Assembly (NCBI RefSeq): GCF_015291705.1
Contig: NZ_CP030050.1
Coordinates: 4,898,001-4,962,000 of the forward strand
DNA from: Bradyrhizobium arachidis
GTDB taxonomy: Bacteria > Pseudomonadota > Alphaproteobacteria > Rhizobiales > Xanthobacteraceae
Reading direction: 5' to 3'
Length of the DNA: 64,000 nt
Of the stretch, positions 41,717 through 49,997 are shown one piece after another; within the stretch, counting starts at the first letter, position 1; every line of letters starts with the position of its first letter. The notes beneath the pieces were generated by a model, which saw only the letters and a list, made by a program, of their open reading frames with translations, did not search any database and had not been told where the DNA came from. A program made the translations under genes and the position numbers.

Positions 41717-41742
41717 CCACTCATCGCGTTGTTCAGGCCGCC

Positions 41743-42390
41743 TTACGGGCAGGGATGGCGCTGGCCATCATAGCCAAGATACGTGCCGGAGGCCGGGTCG
41801 TAAGACTTGTAGCGCTGTGCGCAATACGCGGAGGAGTCGCCGCCGGTGTCCGGCACGACCGCGACTGACGGCTCATCGTAATAGGAGTCGTCGCCGTAGT
41901 AGTAGGGATCATCGTAATAGCCGCCGCCGTAATAGGCGTAGGAGCCGAGGCCGCCGATCGCGGCGCCGGCCGCGACGCCGGGCCAGAAGCCGCCGCCACG
42001 GTGATGCCAGCGGTGACCGCCCCAATTGCCGCCGCCGCCCTGCCAGTTGCCGCCGGCCGCTGCGACCGGACGGCCGCCGCTAAACGTGGGTCCTGCGCTC
42101 GGACGCATGGCAACGCCGGCGCTCGGGCGCATGGCTGCGCCACTTGCGAAACTGCCACCGCCGCCTGGCCGCGGGCCAGCGGCAAAGCCGCCGCCGCCCA
42201 TACGGGGGCCACCGCCACCACCGAAGTGAGCACCGCCGCCGCCGCCACCAAAATGGGCGCCGCCGCCGCCACCGCCGACATGCGCTCCTCCGCCGCCAGC
42301 GGCGGGACGGCTCTGCGCGAAGCCCGGGCTCGCCAACGGAAGCATCAACGCCACTGCCGCAGCGGCACTCAAAACCTTCAGACTGTTCAT
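41743..42390 (-). CDS. BA14K-family exported protein, glycine-rich
   Basis: The protein has 215 residues. ATG 42390 has AAGGAG eight bases upstream. The signal peptide ends SPGFAQ. A Gly-rich repeat region follows (units such as GGGGAHFGG), then a Trp/His-rich stretch, a possible membrane-inserting segment (GVAAGAAIGGLGSYAYYGGG), and the C-terminal BA14K signature YCAQRYKSYDPASGTYLGYD with a final HPC. The name-giving Brucella protein is an immunoreactive, lectin-like surface protein. A near-consensus EcfG promoter lies upstream. Confidence 0.88.
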   Translation of the reverse strand: MNSLKVLSAAAAVALMLPLASPGFAQSRPAAGGGGAHVGGGGGGAHFGGGGGGAHFGGGGGPRMGGGGFAAGPRPGGGGSFASGAAMRPSAGVAMRPSAGPTFSGGRPVAAAGGNWQGGGGNWGGHRWHHRGGGFWPGVAAGAAIGGLGSYAYYGGGYYDDPYYYGDDSYYDEPSVAVVPDTGGDSSAYCAQRYKSYDPASGTYLGYDGQRHPCP

Positions 42391-42416
42391 GATCAAACTC
42401 CTTTCCCGGAAAAGCC

Positions 42417-42441
42417 AACCCGATGAAACAGCGCTGGTTCC
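42417..42441 (-). promoter_or_regulatory. Possible EcfG promoter (GGTT at -10)
   Basis: On the minus strand GGAAC (42441-42437), 16 bases, then GGTT (42420-42417). Spacing and -35 are exact; the -10 differs at one base. It lies 27 bases before the BA14K start codon. Confidence 0.4.
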
Positions 42442-42641
42442 AGGGATCACGCTGGTTTGCGTGTGTGCAGCGAGCCTCTCACCTCGCCGCTGTACCCGGC
42501 ACGAACGGATCACGACCGATTTGCGGCGGCGCCGGCGGTCCGCGGCACCCGCATTTGTGAAGGAGACGGCCCCCGCGGGCCGAACTGGACATTTCGGCGT
42601 CCGGATGGCATCAGGGCCCCACGAAGCAGGGCCCTTGCCGC

Positions 42642-43049
42642 ATGAAACAATTCCTTCTGAAGTTCTTCACCTGGTGGAATGGCCAGACCTTTGGCACCCA
42701 GCTCTGGACCAGCCGGTACGGCGAACTGGTCGGTGAGGACGAGCAGGGCAACCGCTACTATCGCACCCGCGGCGGAGCAATCGATCCGACGCTGGGCTTC
42801 GAGCGGCGCTGGGTGATCTATAACGGCTATGCCGAGGCGAGCCGCATCCCGCCGTCCTGGCACGGCTGGATCCATCACGTCGTCGACACCCCGCCGACCG
42901 CGACCAACTACCAGCCGCGCGAGTGGGAAAAGCCGCACCAGCCGAATCTCACCGGCACGGCCAAGGCCTACCGGCCCTCGGGCTCGACGTTGGCCAGCGG
43001 CCGCCGGCCGAAGGCGACCGGCGACTACCAGCCCTGGACGCCCGGCTAA
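42642..43049 (+). CDS. NDUFA12-family NADH:ubiquinone oxidoreductase accessory subunit
   Basis: The protein has 135 residues, homologous to mitochondrial complex I subunit NDUFA12 (B17.2), which alphaproteobacteria share. Signs: FFTWWNGQTFGTQLWTSRYG near the start, VGEDEQGNRYYRTR, RRWVIYNGYAEASRIPPSWH, GWIHHVVDTPPT, PHQPNLTGTAKAYRP. It would sit on the peripheral arm of complex I. The core nuo operon is not in the window, as is usual. In related genomes the DUF2155/aat genes lie next to it; here they are 5.9 kb away. Confidence 0.95.
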   Translation: MKQFLLKFFTWWNGQTFGTQLWTSRYGELVGEDEQGNRYYRTRGGAIDPTLGFERRWVIYNGYAEASRIPPSWHGWIHHVVDTPPTATNYQPREWEKPHQPNLTGTAKAYRPSGSTLASGRRPKATGDYQPWTPG

Positions 43050-43413
43050 CCGTCGGCCCAAGCGCGAATCCTCATCATCGAGGGTGGATGCATGAGCATC
43101 CGCCTCACGCCGCTGTGGACAACGGGAACAGCGGGGATGGCGCTAGCGCCGGCGTTGCACCGGCGCGAGCGATGCGGCTCAATGATCCCATCTTACGGAG
43201 ATGGGAAACCATCGCGTTCGGTTCGGGCAACAGTTCGCGACTGTCCCGAGATGCAGCGGCCGCCGAGTAAGGACTCGATCGGGAGATAGGCCCCCGGTCT
43301 GGAAGTTCCGAAATCGCCCGATGTGAATGTGCGCCGCCGTAAGACAGGAAAGGCCGCCTGGGAAACCGGGCGGCCTTTTTCTTTGATCCGCTGCTTTGGG
43401 TTTGTCCCAGCCC
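43050..43413 (+). other. Gene-free region ending in a strong terminator: candidate small RNA
   Basis: No frame here has a good start and coding-like composition. The sequence has several short palindromes (GCGCTAGCGC near 43141, CGCCGGCGTTGCACCGGCG just after it, CCATCTTACGGAGATGG near 43190) and ends in the + strand terminator at 43350-43382. It could be a small RNA or a long 3' tail of the NDUFA12 message. Confidence 0.4.
43350..43382 (+). terminator. Rho-independent terminator
   Basis: AAGGCCGCC / GGCGGCCTT (43350-43358, 43369-43377) with a ten-base loop, followed by TTTCTTTG. It lies 300 bases past the NDUFA12 stop on the + strand. The convergent GST gene ends at 43414. Confidence 0.82.
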
Positions 43414-44067
43414 TCAAAGATGCAGATGGAGCGGGGGTGAGTTGCCGACCGGCATCATCTCATAGGGCGGCTTCCAGCCGGGCAATTCGGCAATGCGCCG
43501 GCGCCAGGCGTTGATGGCCGGGAAGGCCGCCGCAAGATCGAAGCCCGTCTCCTCGGTTGGATAGTACAAATAGCCGAGCAGCGAGAAATCCACGATTGTC
43601 GGCCGGTCGCCCAGCATGAAGTCACGGTCGGCGAGGTGTCGCTCGACGATCGAGAAGGCGCTCTCGGTCCGCGCCCGCAAGTACGCCAGCACGGCGGGAT
43701 GCGCAGGCTCCGGCATGAAACAACGCTGAAACCGGTGTTGGGCAAAGCTCGAGGTGAATTTGTGGTTGTCGAACAGCAGCCAGCGCATCGCCTCGAATGC
43801 TTCCTCGCGTGTCGGAGCGAACACGCCATGAGTCTCGACGAGCCACAGCAGGATCGCGCCCGACTGGCTCAGAAGCCGACCATCAGCCTCGAGGACGGGG
43901 ACCTCGCCCATGACGTTGGTCGCGGCCCGCCAGTCAGGCTTGCGGGTTTCACCGCCGGCAAAGTCGACGCCGACCGGTTCCCAGTCGAGCCCGGCGCAGT
44001 TGAGAAAGAGGGCGACCTTGAACGAATTGCCCGAAGCTCCGACGCAGTGCAGCCGGTATCGCGCCAT
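43414..44067 (-). CDS. Glutathione S-transferase family protein
   Basis: The protein has 217 residues. ATG 44067 has AGGAGG seven bases upstream. The thioredoxin-like N-terminal domain (MARYRLHCVGASGNSFKVAL ... NVMGEVPVLEADGRLLSQSG AIL) includes the cis-Pro (EVPVL) and the Glu/Ser pair that bind glutathione. The helical C-terminal domain has LGDRPTIVDFSLLGYLYYP, the typical N-capping box with Asp. The active-site residue is probably Ser in GASGNS. It lies downstream of the isonitrile-hydratase-like gene on the same strand, 157 bases away. Confidence 0.92.
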   Translation of the reverse strand: MARYRLHCVGASGNSFKVALFLNCAGLDWEPVGVDFAGGETRKPDWRAATNVMGEVPVLEADGRLLSQSGAILLWLVETHGVFAPTREEAFEAMRWLLFDNHKFTSSFAQHRFQRCFMPEPAHPAVLAYLRARTESAFSIVERHLADRDFMLGDRPTIVDFSLLGYLYYPTEETGFDLAAAFPAINAWRRRIAELPGWKPPYEMMPVGNSPPLHLHL

Positions 44068-44224
44068 GGTCAGGTCCTCCTGTGCGCACCGACCGGAAAC
44101 TGCCAACGGGGCGGCCGGAGCCGGAGTGTCACGACAGGCTCCTGACAGCGTCGTGTCAGCAGCGTCGCTCCGGGCGATGCTTCGCATCGCCGGAACGTGC
44201 CGTACCATGTCTGGGACGGAAGGG

Positions 44225-44911
44225 CTACATCACCCTTTCGGCTGCGCGCTTGGCGGCTTCGAGCCGCCGCGCCTGCGATGGTGCGACCCGCTCCTTCATC
44301 AGCGCGAGCACCTCGGCCGGCGCAGTATCCGGCGAGCCGGCGTTGAAGGGCGGCGCGGGATTGTATTCGAGGCGGAGCTGCACGGCTTCCGCGGTGGTGC
44401 GATCCACCAGCAGCGACACCAGCTTCAAGGCGAAATCGATTCCTGCGGTAACGCCGCCGCCGGTCACACGATTGCGATCGATGCAGACGCGTGTTTTGGT
44501 GGGCGTCGCACCGAACAGCGCCAGCATCTCCATCGCGCTCCAATGGGTGGCGGCATTGTAGCCCTTCAATAGCCCGGCCGCGCCCAGCACCAGCGATCCC
44601 GTGCAGACCGACGTGACGAATTGGGCGCCGGATGCCTGCTTGCGCACGAAGTCGAGAGTCTCCTCATCATTGAGGAGCGCGTCGGTGCCGAAGCCGCCGG
44701 GAATGCAGATCACGTCCAGTTGCGGGCAGTCGGCGAACGTGATGGTCGGCGTCAGCATCAGCACGGAATCGCTCGGCACCGGGGCCAGCGTCTTCCAGAT
44801 CAGGTGCACGGTCGCGCCGGGGACGGACGAAAACACCTGCAGCGGACCGGTGAAGTCGAGCTGGGTGACGCGCGGAAACACCAAAAGACCGATCTGGAGC
44901 GGTGACGACAT
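44225..44911 (-). CDS. inhA: DJ-1/PfpI family protein, isonitrile hydratase type
   Basis: The protein has 228 residues, the same length as the isonitrile hydratase of Pseudomonas putida, which turns isonitriles into N-formamides. It begins MSSPLQIGLLVFPRVTQLDF, has a conserved acidic residue early, PGGFGTDALL, and the nucleophile elbow FVTSVCTGSLVLGAAGLL with Cys103, then AATHW. ATG 44911 has GGAGG upstream. It is divergent from a GlxA-type regulator whose N-terminal half has the same DJ-1 fold. Activity on isonitriles is inferred from the family. Confidence 0.82.
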   Translation of the reverse strand: MSSPLQIGLLVFPRVTQLDFTGPLQVFSSVPGATVHLIWKTLAPVPSDSVLMLTPTITFADCPQLDVICIPGGFGTDALLNDEETLDFVRKQASGAQFVTSVCTGSLVLGAAGLLKGYNAATHWSAMEMLALFGATPTKTRVCIDRNRVTGGGVTAGIDFALKLVSLLVDRTTAEAVQLRLEYNPAPPFNAGSPDTAPAEVLALMKERVAPSQARRLEAAKRAAERVM

Positions 44912-44956
44912 GGGCAGGTCCTCCAAAGATGAGCTTGACGGCGGCAGCCTCTCATG

Positions 44957-44980
44957 ATGCCCTTCTGTCCAAAATGGCAT
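44957..44980. promoter_or_regulatory. Possible GlxA operator between inhA and glxA-like genes
   Basis: ATGCC (44957-44961) and GGCAT (44976-44980) are inverted around 14 bases in the 88-base divergent gap. AraC-type proteins usually bind direct repeats, so this is tentative. Confidence 0.3.
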
Positions 44981-44999
44981 ATTTCCCTCGCTTTCGGAC

Positions 45000-45944
45000 A
45001 TGACCATGATCGGCATCCTGATCTTCCCCGACTTCCAACTGCTCGATGCGGCCGGCCCGATCTCGGTGTTCGAGATCGCGGCACGTGCCACCGGCAAGCC
45101 GCTCGCGCTTCGGGTGCTGGCGCTGAATGCCGGGCCGGTGCGCAGCTCGTCGGGCGTCGAGATGATGGCGCGCGATTTCAAATCGGCGAATGCGATCACG
45201 ACGCTGGTCGTGGCGGGCGGCGCCGGCGTGTCGGCGCCGGCGCGCTGTCCCGTTACGCTCGCCTTCATCCAGCGGCTGGCCAAGCGCGGCGTGCGGATCG
45301 CCAGTGTCTGCTCCGGCGCCTATGTGCTTGCGGAGGCCGGCCTGCTCGATGGCCGCCGCGCCACCACGCATTGGGGCCGCACCCGCGATTTCGTCGCGCG
45401 CTATCCGAAGATCAAGTTCGAGCCCGACCAGATCTTCACCCGCGACGGCGATGTCTGGACCTCAGCGGGCATCAGCGCCGGCATTGACCTCGCGCTCGCG
45501 ATGGTCACCGAGGACCATGGCGAGGAGATCGCGCAACAGGCCGCCCGCCAGCTCGTGCTCTACCATCGCCGCAGCGGCGGCCAGTCGCAGTTCTCATCGC
45601 TGCTGGAATTGAAGACGCCGAACGGCCGCTTCGGCGCGCTGTTGTCCTGGGCGCGTGAAAACCTCGACGCGCCGCTGACGGTGGAAGACCTCGCCGATCG
45701 CGCCGGCATGAGCGCGCGGCATTTCGCCCGCGCCTTTGCCGCCGAGACCGGCACGACGCCGTCGAAAGCGATCGAGCGGCTGCGGCTCGAGGTCGCGCGC
45801 GAGCGCGTGCAGTCCTCGCGCGAGGCGATCGAGCTCGTCGCGGAAGTCACCGGCTTCCGCGATCCCGAGCGCATGCGGCGCGCCTTCATCCGCGCCTTCG
45901 GCCAGCCGCCGCAGGCGCTGCGCCGTGCGGCGCGGGCGGGGTAG
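45000..45944 (+). CDS. GlxA-family regulator (DJ-1 domain + AraC HTH)
   Basis: The protein has 314 residues. The N-terminal DJ-1-like domain (1-185) starts MTMIGILIFPDFQLLDAAGP, with GVRIASVCSGAYVLAEAGLL, where the elbow Cys is retained, and ATTHWG. The AraC DNA-binding domain (215-312) has LTVEDLADRAGMSARHFARA, PSKAIERLRLEVARERV and EVTGFRDPERMRRAFIRAFG. It is divergent from inhA and probably activates it. A second ATG two codons in is an alternative start. Confidence 0.93.
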   Translation: MTMIGILIFPDFQLLDAAGPISVFEIAARATGKPLALRVLALNAGPVRSSSGVEMMARDFKSANAITTLVVAGGAGVSAPARCPVTLAFIQRLAKRGVRIASVCSGAYVLAEAGLLDGRRATTHWGRTRDFVARYPKIKFEPDQIFTRDGDVWTSAGISAGIDLALAMVTEDHGEEIAQQAARQLVLYHRRSGGQSQFSSLLELKTPNGRFGALLSWARENLDAPLTVEDLADRAGMSARHFARAFAAETGTTPSKAIERLRLEVARERVQSSREAIELVAEVTGFRDPERMRRAFIRAFGQPPQALRRAARAG

Positions 45945-45979
45945 CGAACTTCGTCTGGTACTCGAGCGTGGAGGCGACG

Positions 45980-46768
45980 ATGAGCGGGATGGAGTACAGC
46001 AACGAAAATGCGAAACGGCTGCAGAGAATCTATCTCAAGCGTGATGTGATCGCCCAGCGCGCGGAGACGATGCGGCAGCTCGCTCTGACTGCCGGCGAGC
46101 GCGTTCTAGATATCGGATGCGGTCCCGGCTATCTCTGCGAAAGCATGGCGCAGATCGTCGGGGCTGATGGTGCCGTCGTCGGTATCGATGTGTCCACCGA
46201 CCTGATCGCGGCCTGCAACCGGCAGAAGGCGTACGCCTGGATCTCATATGCCATCGGCAACGCGACGGCATTGGATCAAGCCGATGCCTCGTTCGATGTC
46301 GTCGTGTGCACCCAGGTTGCCGAGTACGTGCCCGATGTCGACCGCGTCCTTGCCGAGACATATCGCGTCCTCAGGCCGGGTGGCCGCACGATTTTTGTCG
46401 CGACCGATTGGGACGCAGTGGTGTGGCATTCCGAAGACCCGGAACGGATGACCGCGGTCATGACCTCATGGGAAGCGCACTGCGCCCACCCGCGCCTGCC
46501 GAGATCGATGGCCCGCAGACTGGTGGAGGCGGGATTTCACCTCGACGGCGCATCGATCTTTCCCATCCTGAATTTGCAGTACGATGACGACAGCTACAGC
46601 AAGGGACTGGCCCAAGGCATCCGGGATTTCGTCGCCCGCAGGAACGACGTTCCGGCCGATGATCTCACCGCATGGCACAGCGAGTTCGAGCGTCTCGGCG
46701 CGGCGGGGCAGTACTTCTTCAGCACCAACCGTTATCTCTTCAGGGCCTCGAAGCCGACTGCGCCTTAG
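45980..46768 (+). CDS. SAM-dependent methyltransferase
   Basis: The protein has 262 residues. ATG 45980 has GGAGG five bases upstream; a GTG four codons earlier is thereby rejected. The fold is class I: motif I VLDIGCGPGYLCE (about 42-54), VVGIDVSTDLIAACNRQ, FDVVVCTQVAEYVPDVDRVL (motif IV), YRVLRPGGRTIFVATDW. The set resembles UbiE/Coq5-like small-molecule methyltransferases; the acceptor is unknown. It is on the same strand as the GlxA-like gene, 35 bases after it. Its stop is shared (TTAG) with the convergent transporter. Confidence 0.9.
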   Translation: MSGMEYSNENAKRLQRIYLKRDVIAQRAETMRQLALTAGERVLDIGCGPGYLCESMAQIVGADGAVVGIDVSTDLIAACNRQKAYAWISYAIGNATALDQADASFDVVVCTQVAEYVPDVDRVLAETYRVLRPGGRTIFVATDWDAVVWHSEDPERMTAVMTSWEAHCAHPRLPRSMARRLVEAGFHLDGASIFPILNLQYDDDSYSKGLAQGIRDFVARRNDVPADDLTAWHSEFERLGAAGQYFFSTNRYLFRASKPTAP

Positions 46769-47772
46769 GTCGTCCTGCCTGCAGCCGCCGTGCCGGCGTC
46801 GTCCGCGCGGGCCGTCAGGCGCCGCGCGATCGGCGTCAGCATGTAGGGCGACAGGTGGATCGGAAACTGCGTCATCGCGAAATAGAGCCAGGTCGTGGCC
46901 GGCAGCGCGCCTGAGGTCGCAGCCAGCATCACGCCCAGATTGCGCTGCGCCACCATCAGCCCGAGCGCCAGCGCGCGCTCATAGCCGATGCGGCGGAAGA
47001 TCAGCGTCGTCATGGCGAGCAGCGTGAAATAGATCGCAAAGGACAAGAGCGCGATGCCGATCGTGAAGACCGGATCGGTCAGCACGTCGTGGGCCACATC
47101 GCCCATGATCGCGGAGGCAAAGGCGAGCAGGATGATGATGTTGATGCCGTCGATCGGCCGCTTGTGGCGCTGGATCGCCTCCGCGCCGGCGAGGCGCCGG
47201 ATGATGGTGGCGCCGAGCAGCGAGCCCGACAGCAGGCCGAGCAGCTTGAGCCCCAGCGCCAGCGGCGTGACGCTGAGCTTGGCGCCGAGGAACAGGCCGG
47301 CAAACAGCGTGGCCGTGAAGGGCACCAGCGCCGTCGAGGTCACCAGCGTGATCAGCACCAGGGTCGCATCGAGCCCCATCATGGCGGCGAGCGCCGGCGA
47401 TGCCATCATCGGCGAGGCCATGCCTTGCAGCATCAAGCCGAGGAAGAGGCCGGGCGCGTGGTTGTCGAAGCCGGTCGCCCAGGCGATCAGCCCGACGAGC
47501 AGGGGCACGCCGAGCGTGGTCCATGCGGTGGCGGTGGCGACCAGAGCAGGCCGGCGGAGATGGCCGTAGAGCGCGGCGAGATCGACGCGCATGAACGAGA
47601 TGCAGAGCAGGCCGACGATCGCCCAGGTGAGATAGGGACGCAGCAGCGCGCCGATCGGCGGCACAGCGACCGCGATGAACACCACCGCCGCCACGGCGCG
47701 CGTGCCCTGGTCACCGATCCAGGTGAGGGCGCGCAGGGGGACAGCGAGGAGAGATTTGAGGAGGGAGGACAT
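46765..47772 (-). CDS. Multi-pass membrane protein of the bile acid:sodium symporter type
   Basis: The protein has 335 residues with about ten hydrophobic segments and short loops. Order and spacing, with LGVPLLVGLIAWATGF, GLMLQGMASPMMASPALAAM and a late AQRNLGVMLAATSGALP, resemble the BASS/arsenite-permease-like Na+-dependent transporter group. The duplicated helix-break motifs (PMMASPA and AQRNLGV) fit its crossover helices. The substrate is unknown. It lies 30 bases downstream of the esterase gene on the same strand, so the two may form an operon. Confidence 0.75.
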   Translation of the reverse strand: MSSLLKSLLAVPLRALTWIGDQGTRAVAAVVFIAVAVPPIGALLRPYLTWAIVGLLCISFMRVDLAALYGHLRRPALVATATAWTTLGVPLLVGLIAWATGFDNHAPGLFLGLMLQGMASPMMASPALAAMMGLDATLVLITLVTSTALVPFTATLFAGLFLGAKLSVTPLALGLKLLGLLSGSLLGATIIRRLAGAEAIQRHKRPIDGINIIILLAFASAIMGDVAHDVLTDPVFTIGIALLSFAIYFTLLAMTTLIFRRIGYERALALGLMVAQRNLGVMLAATSGALPATTWLYFAMTQFPIHLSPYMLTPIARRLTARADDAGTAAAGRTT

Positions 47773-47802
47773 CGGCGTCGTTGGTGCGTCGTGCTACGGA
47801 AG

Positions 47803-48747
47803 CTACAACCCCTTCAGCCACGCGCCGATCTCGCTCACGGCGACATCGGCCTGCGGCAGCAGTTTTCCCATCGTGAAGAAGCCGTGGAACTGGCCGGAAT
47901 AGTGCTTGTAAGCGACGGGCACGCCCGCTTGCTTCAGCCGCTCGGCATATTCGTCGCCTTCGTCGCGCAGGGGATCGGCGCCGGCGGTCAGCACATATGT
48001 GGACGGCAAGCCGGCAAGGTTTTGTGCGCGCGCCGGGGAAGCGCGCCAGTCGTGGATGTCGGCTGTGCCGTTCAGATAATGATCGCGGAACCAGCGGATC
48101 ACCGAATGGGTCAGCAGCACGCTGGTCTCGGGCTCGTTGTGCGAGCCGTGAGACATGGCGAAATCGGTCGCGGGGTAGATCAGCACCTGGCCCGCGATCG
48201 TCGGGCCGCCAGCGTCGCGCGCGGCAAGTGCGACGACGGCGGCGAGGTTGCCACCGGCGCTGTCGCCGCCGATCGCGAGGCGCGCGGCGTCGATGCCGAG
48301 CTCGCGCGCATTCGCGGCGATCCACCAGGTCGCGGCGATGGCGTCATCGACGGCGGCGGGAAACTTGTGCTCGGGCGCGAGGCGGTAGTCGACCGAGATG
48401 ACGATAAGGGCGCCGGCCTCAGCAAGCTGGCGGCAGACGACGTCGTGGGACTCGAGATCGCCGATCACCCAGCCGCCGCCGTGGAAGAACACCAGCGCCG
48501 GCGACACTCCCTCAGTCCGGCGCGGCTCCTTTGGCAAGTAGAGGCGGGCCGGGATGGCGCCGTGCGGCGCCGGGATCGCGAGTTGCGTGACGCGCGCAAG
48601 CTCGGGCGGCTCGGGATTGGTGGCAAAGCGGGCTTGCGAATAATAGGCGCGGGCCTCCGGCGCGGTCAGGGTCTCGTAGGCGGGGCGCCCGGCCTCCCGA
48701 AAAGCCCGGTAGACGGCGGCGGCATCGGGATCGAGTACGACGGGCAT
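47803..48747 (-). CDS. Alpha/beta hydrolase, hormone-sensitive-lipase family esterase
   Basis: The protein has 314 residues. The oxyanion-hole motif is HGGGW (89-93) and the nucleophile elbow is GDSAGG (Ser163). The remaining triad is Asp in TAGADPLRDEG and His in HYSGQFHGF. These are carboxylesterases acting on short acyl esters, usually cytoplasmic. ATG 48747 has GAGG upstream. It is followed by the BASS-like transporter gene, which could import or export the substrate or product; this link is only positional. Confidence 0.94.
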   Translation of the reverse strand: MPVVLDPDAAAVYRAFREAGRPAYETLTAPEARAYYSQARFATNPEPPELARVTQLAIPAPHGAIPARLYLPKEPRRTEGVSPALVFFHGGGWVIGDLESHDVVCRQLAEAGALIVISVDYRLAPEHKFPAAVDDAIAATWWIAANARELGIDAARLAIGGDSAGGNLAAVVALAARDAGGPTIAGQVLIYPATDFAMSHGSHNEPETSVLLTHSVIRWFRDHYLNGTADIHDWRASPARAQNLAGLPSTYVLTAGADPLRDEGDEYAERLKQAGVPVAYKHYSGQFHGFFTMGKLLPQADVAVSEIGAWLKGL

Positions 48748-48947
48748 GGGAGCGGCCTCAGGGGATTCTGGTTGGACGTCGGTATCGGGGGATTGCCCGC
48801 ATTGGCCCCGGGGAGAGGCGCACCGAACTATCCCATCCGGTGGCGGGTCTGGCCAGCGGGCGGCGGGCAGGGCAGGGATGCCGCCCTTTCCCCGCCGTAT
48901 TCGGCGTGTTAACCCGATAGCCTGCGAGCGGCGGTATCCCCTGTAGA

Positions 48948-49985
48948 ATGTCCAACAAGCCCGATTCGCTGTTGAAGCCGCGCAAGATGTTCAAAACCTT
49001 TACCCTGACAGGCCTTGCGGCGCTGCTGGCTGCCACCGCGCTGACGGTTGCGACGCCTGCCCAGGCGCAGATCGGCACGATCTTCTCCGATCCGCCGCCG
49101 CGGCCGCCGGGGGCGATTCCGCGCGGCCAGCCGCAGCCTCCGATGCCCGAGGACGACGACGAAGAGGTCCCCGCGCTGCCGCCGCAGGGCCGCGTGCTGC
49201 CGTCGCGTCCGATGCCGCCGCCGCCGGGTCGGCAGGGCAACGTGATGCCGGGGCCGGTCGAGAGCCAGCCGCTGGCGCCGCCGCCGGGCTCCACGGTCGC
49301 TCCGCCGAACCAGCCGCCGTCCGTCGCAGTCGCGCCGCCCAATGCGCCGGGAGCCGCACCGGGTGCGCCCGGTCAGCGCCAGCCGCAGCAGAAGGGCGCG
49401 CCTGGTGGCGCCGTGCCGCAGACGCCGGCGAGCCTCCAGCCGGGCGACGAGGTCGTGACCGAGCCGCCGGCCCAGAAGATCGTGAACAAGAAGGCCACCT
49501 TCTCCGGCCTCGACAAGATCACCGGACGCATCATTAATTTCGACGAGGATATCGGCGAGACCGTCCAGTTCGGCGCGCTCAGGGTCAAGACCGACGCCTG
49601 CTACACGCGGCCGGCGACGGAAGCCGCCAACACCGACGCCTTCGTCGAGGTCGACGAGATCACCTTGCAGGGCGAGGTGAAGCGCATCTTCTCGGGCTGG
49701 ATGTACGCGGCAAGCCCCGGCCTGCACGGCGTCGAGCATCCGATCTACGACATCTGGCTGACCGACTGCAAAGAGCCGCAGCAGACCATCGCAACGGCGG
49801 CGCCCGATCCCGCGAGCAAGCCGGCCCCGCCACCGCCGCCGCCCGCGCAGAAGAAAGCCGCACCCAAGCAGGTGCAGCAGCGTCCGCCGCAGCCTCTGCC
49901 GCCGATGCAGCAGCAGCAACCGGCACCGCCTCCGCCGCCGGAGCAGCGGCCAGGCCTGTTCGGTATCCCGGGGTTTGGCCGCTAG
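48948..49985 (+). CDS. DUF2155-family exported protein
   Basis: The protein has 345 residues. The DUF2155 domain (about 180-270) is recognised by TFSGLDKITGRIINFDEDIG, FGALRVKTDACYTRP, and GWMYAASPGLHGVEHPIYDI WLTDC. It carries the conserved cysteines and Trp. A Pro-rich region precedes and follows it, longer than usual for the family. The signal peptide is MFKTFTLTGLAALLAATA and on, so translation from ATG 48987 is also possible. In alphaproteobacteria the gene lies by aat/accC and NDUFA12. Function is unknown. Confidence 0.93.
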   Translation: MSNKPDSLLKPRKMFKTFTLTGLAALLAATALTVATPAQAQIGTIFSDPPPRPPGAIPRGQPQPPMPEDDDEEVPALPPQGRVLPSRPMPPPPGRQGNVMPGPVESQPLAPPPGSTVAPPNQPPSVAVAPPNAPGAAPGAPGQRQPQQKGAPGGAVPQTPASLQPGDEVVTEPPAQKIVNKKATFSGLDKITGRIINFDEDIGETVQFGALRVKTDACYTRPATEAANTDAFVEVDEITLQGEVKRIFSGWMYAASPGLHGVEHPIYDIWLTDCKEPQQTIATAAPDPASKPAPPPPPPAQKKAAPKQVQQRPPQPLPPMQQQQPAPPPPPEQRPGLFGIPGFGR

Positions 49986-49997
49986 GCCAGCTATCGG

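Noticed and set aside
43222..43238. SOS (LexA) box GTTC-N7-GTTC
   Set aside because: The two GTTC motifs at this place are separated by eight bases, not seven.
43050..48900. Genomic island with integrase and tRNA attachment site
   Set aside because: No integrase, transposase, tRNA or flanking direct repeat was seen, and codon use looks like the rest of the window.
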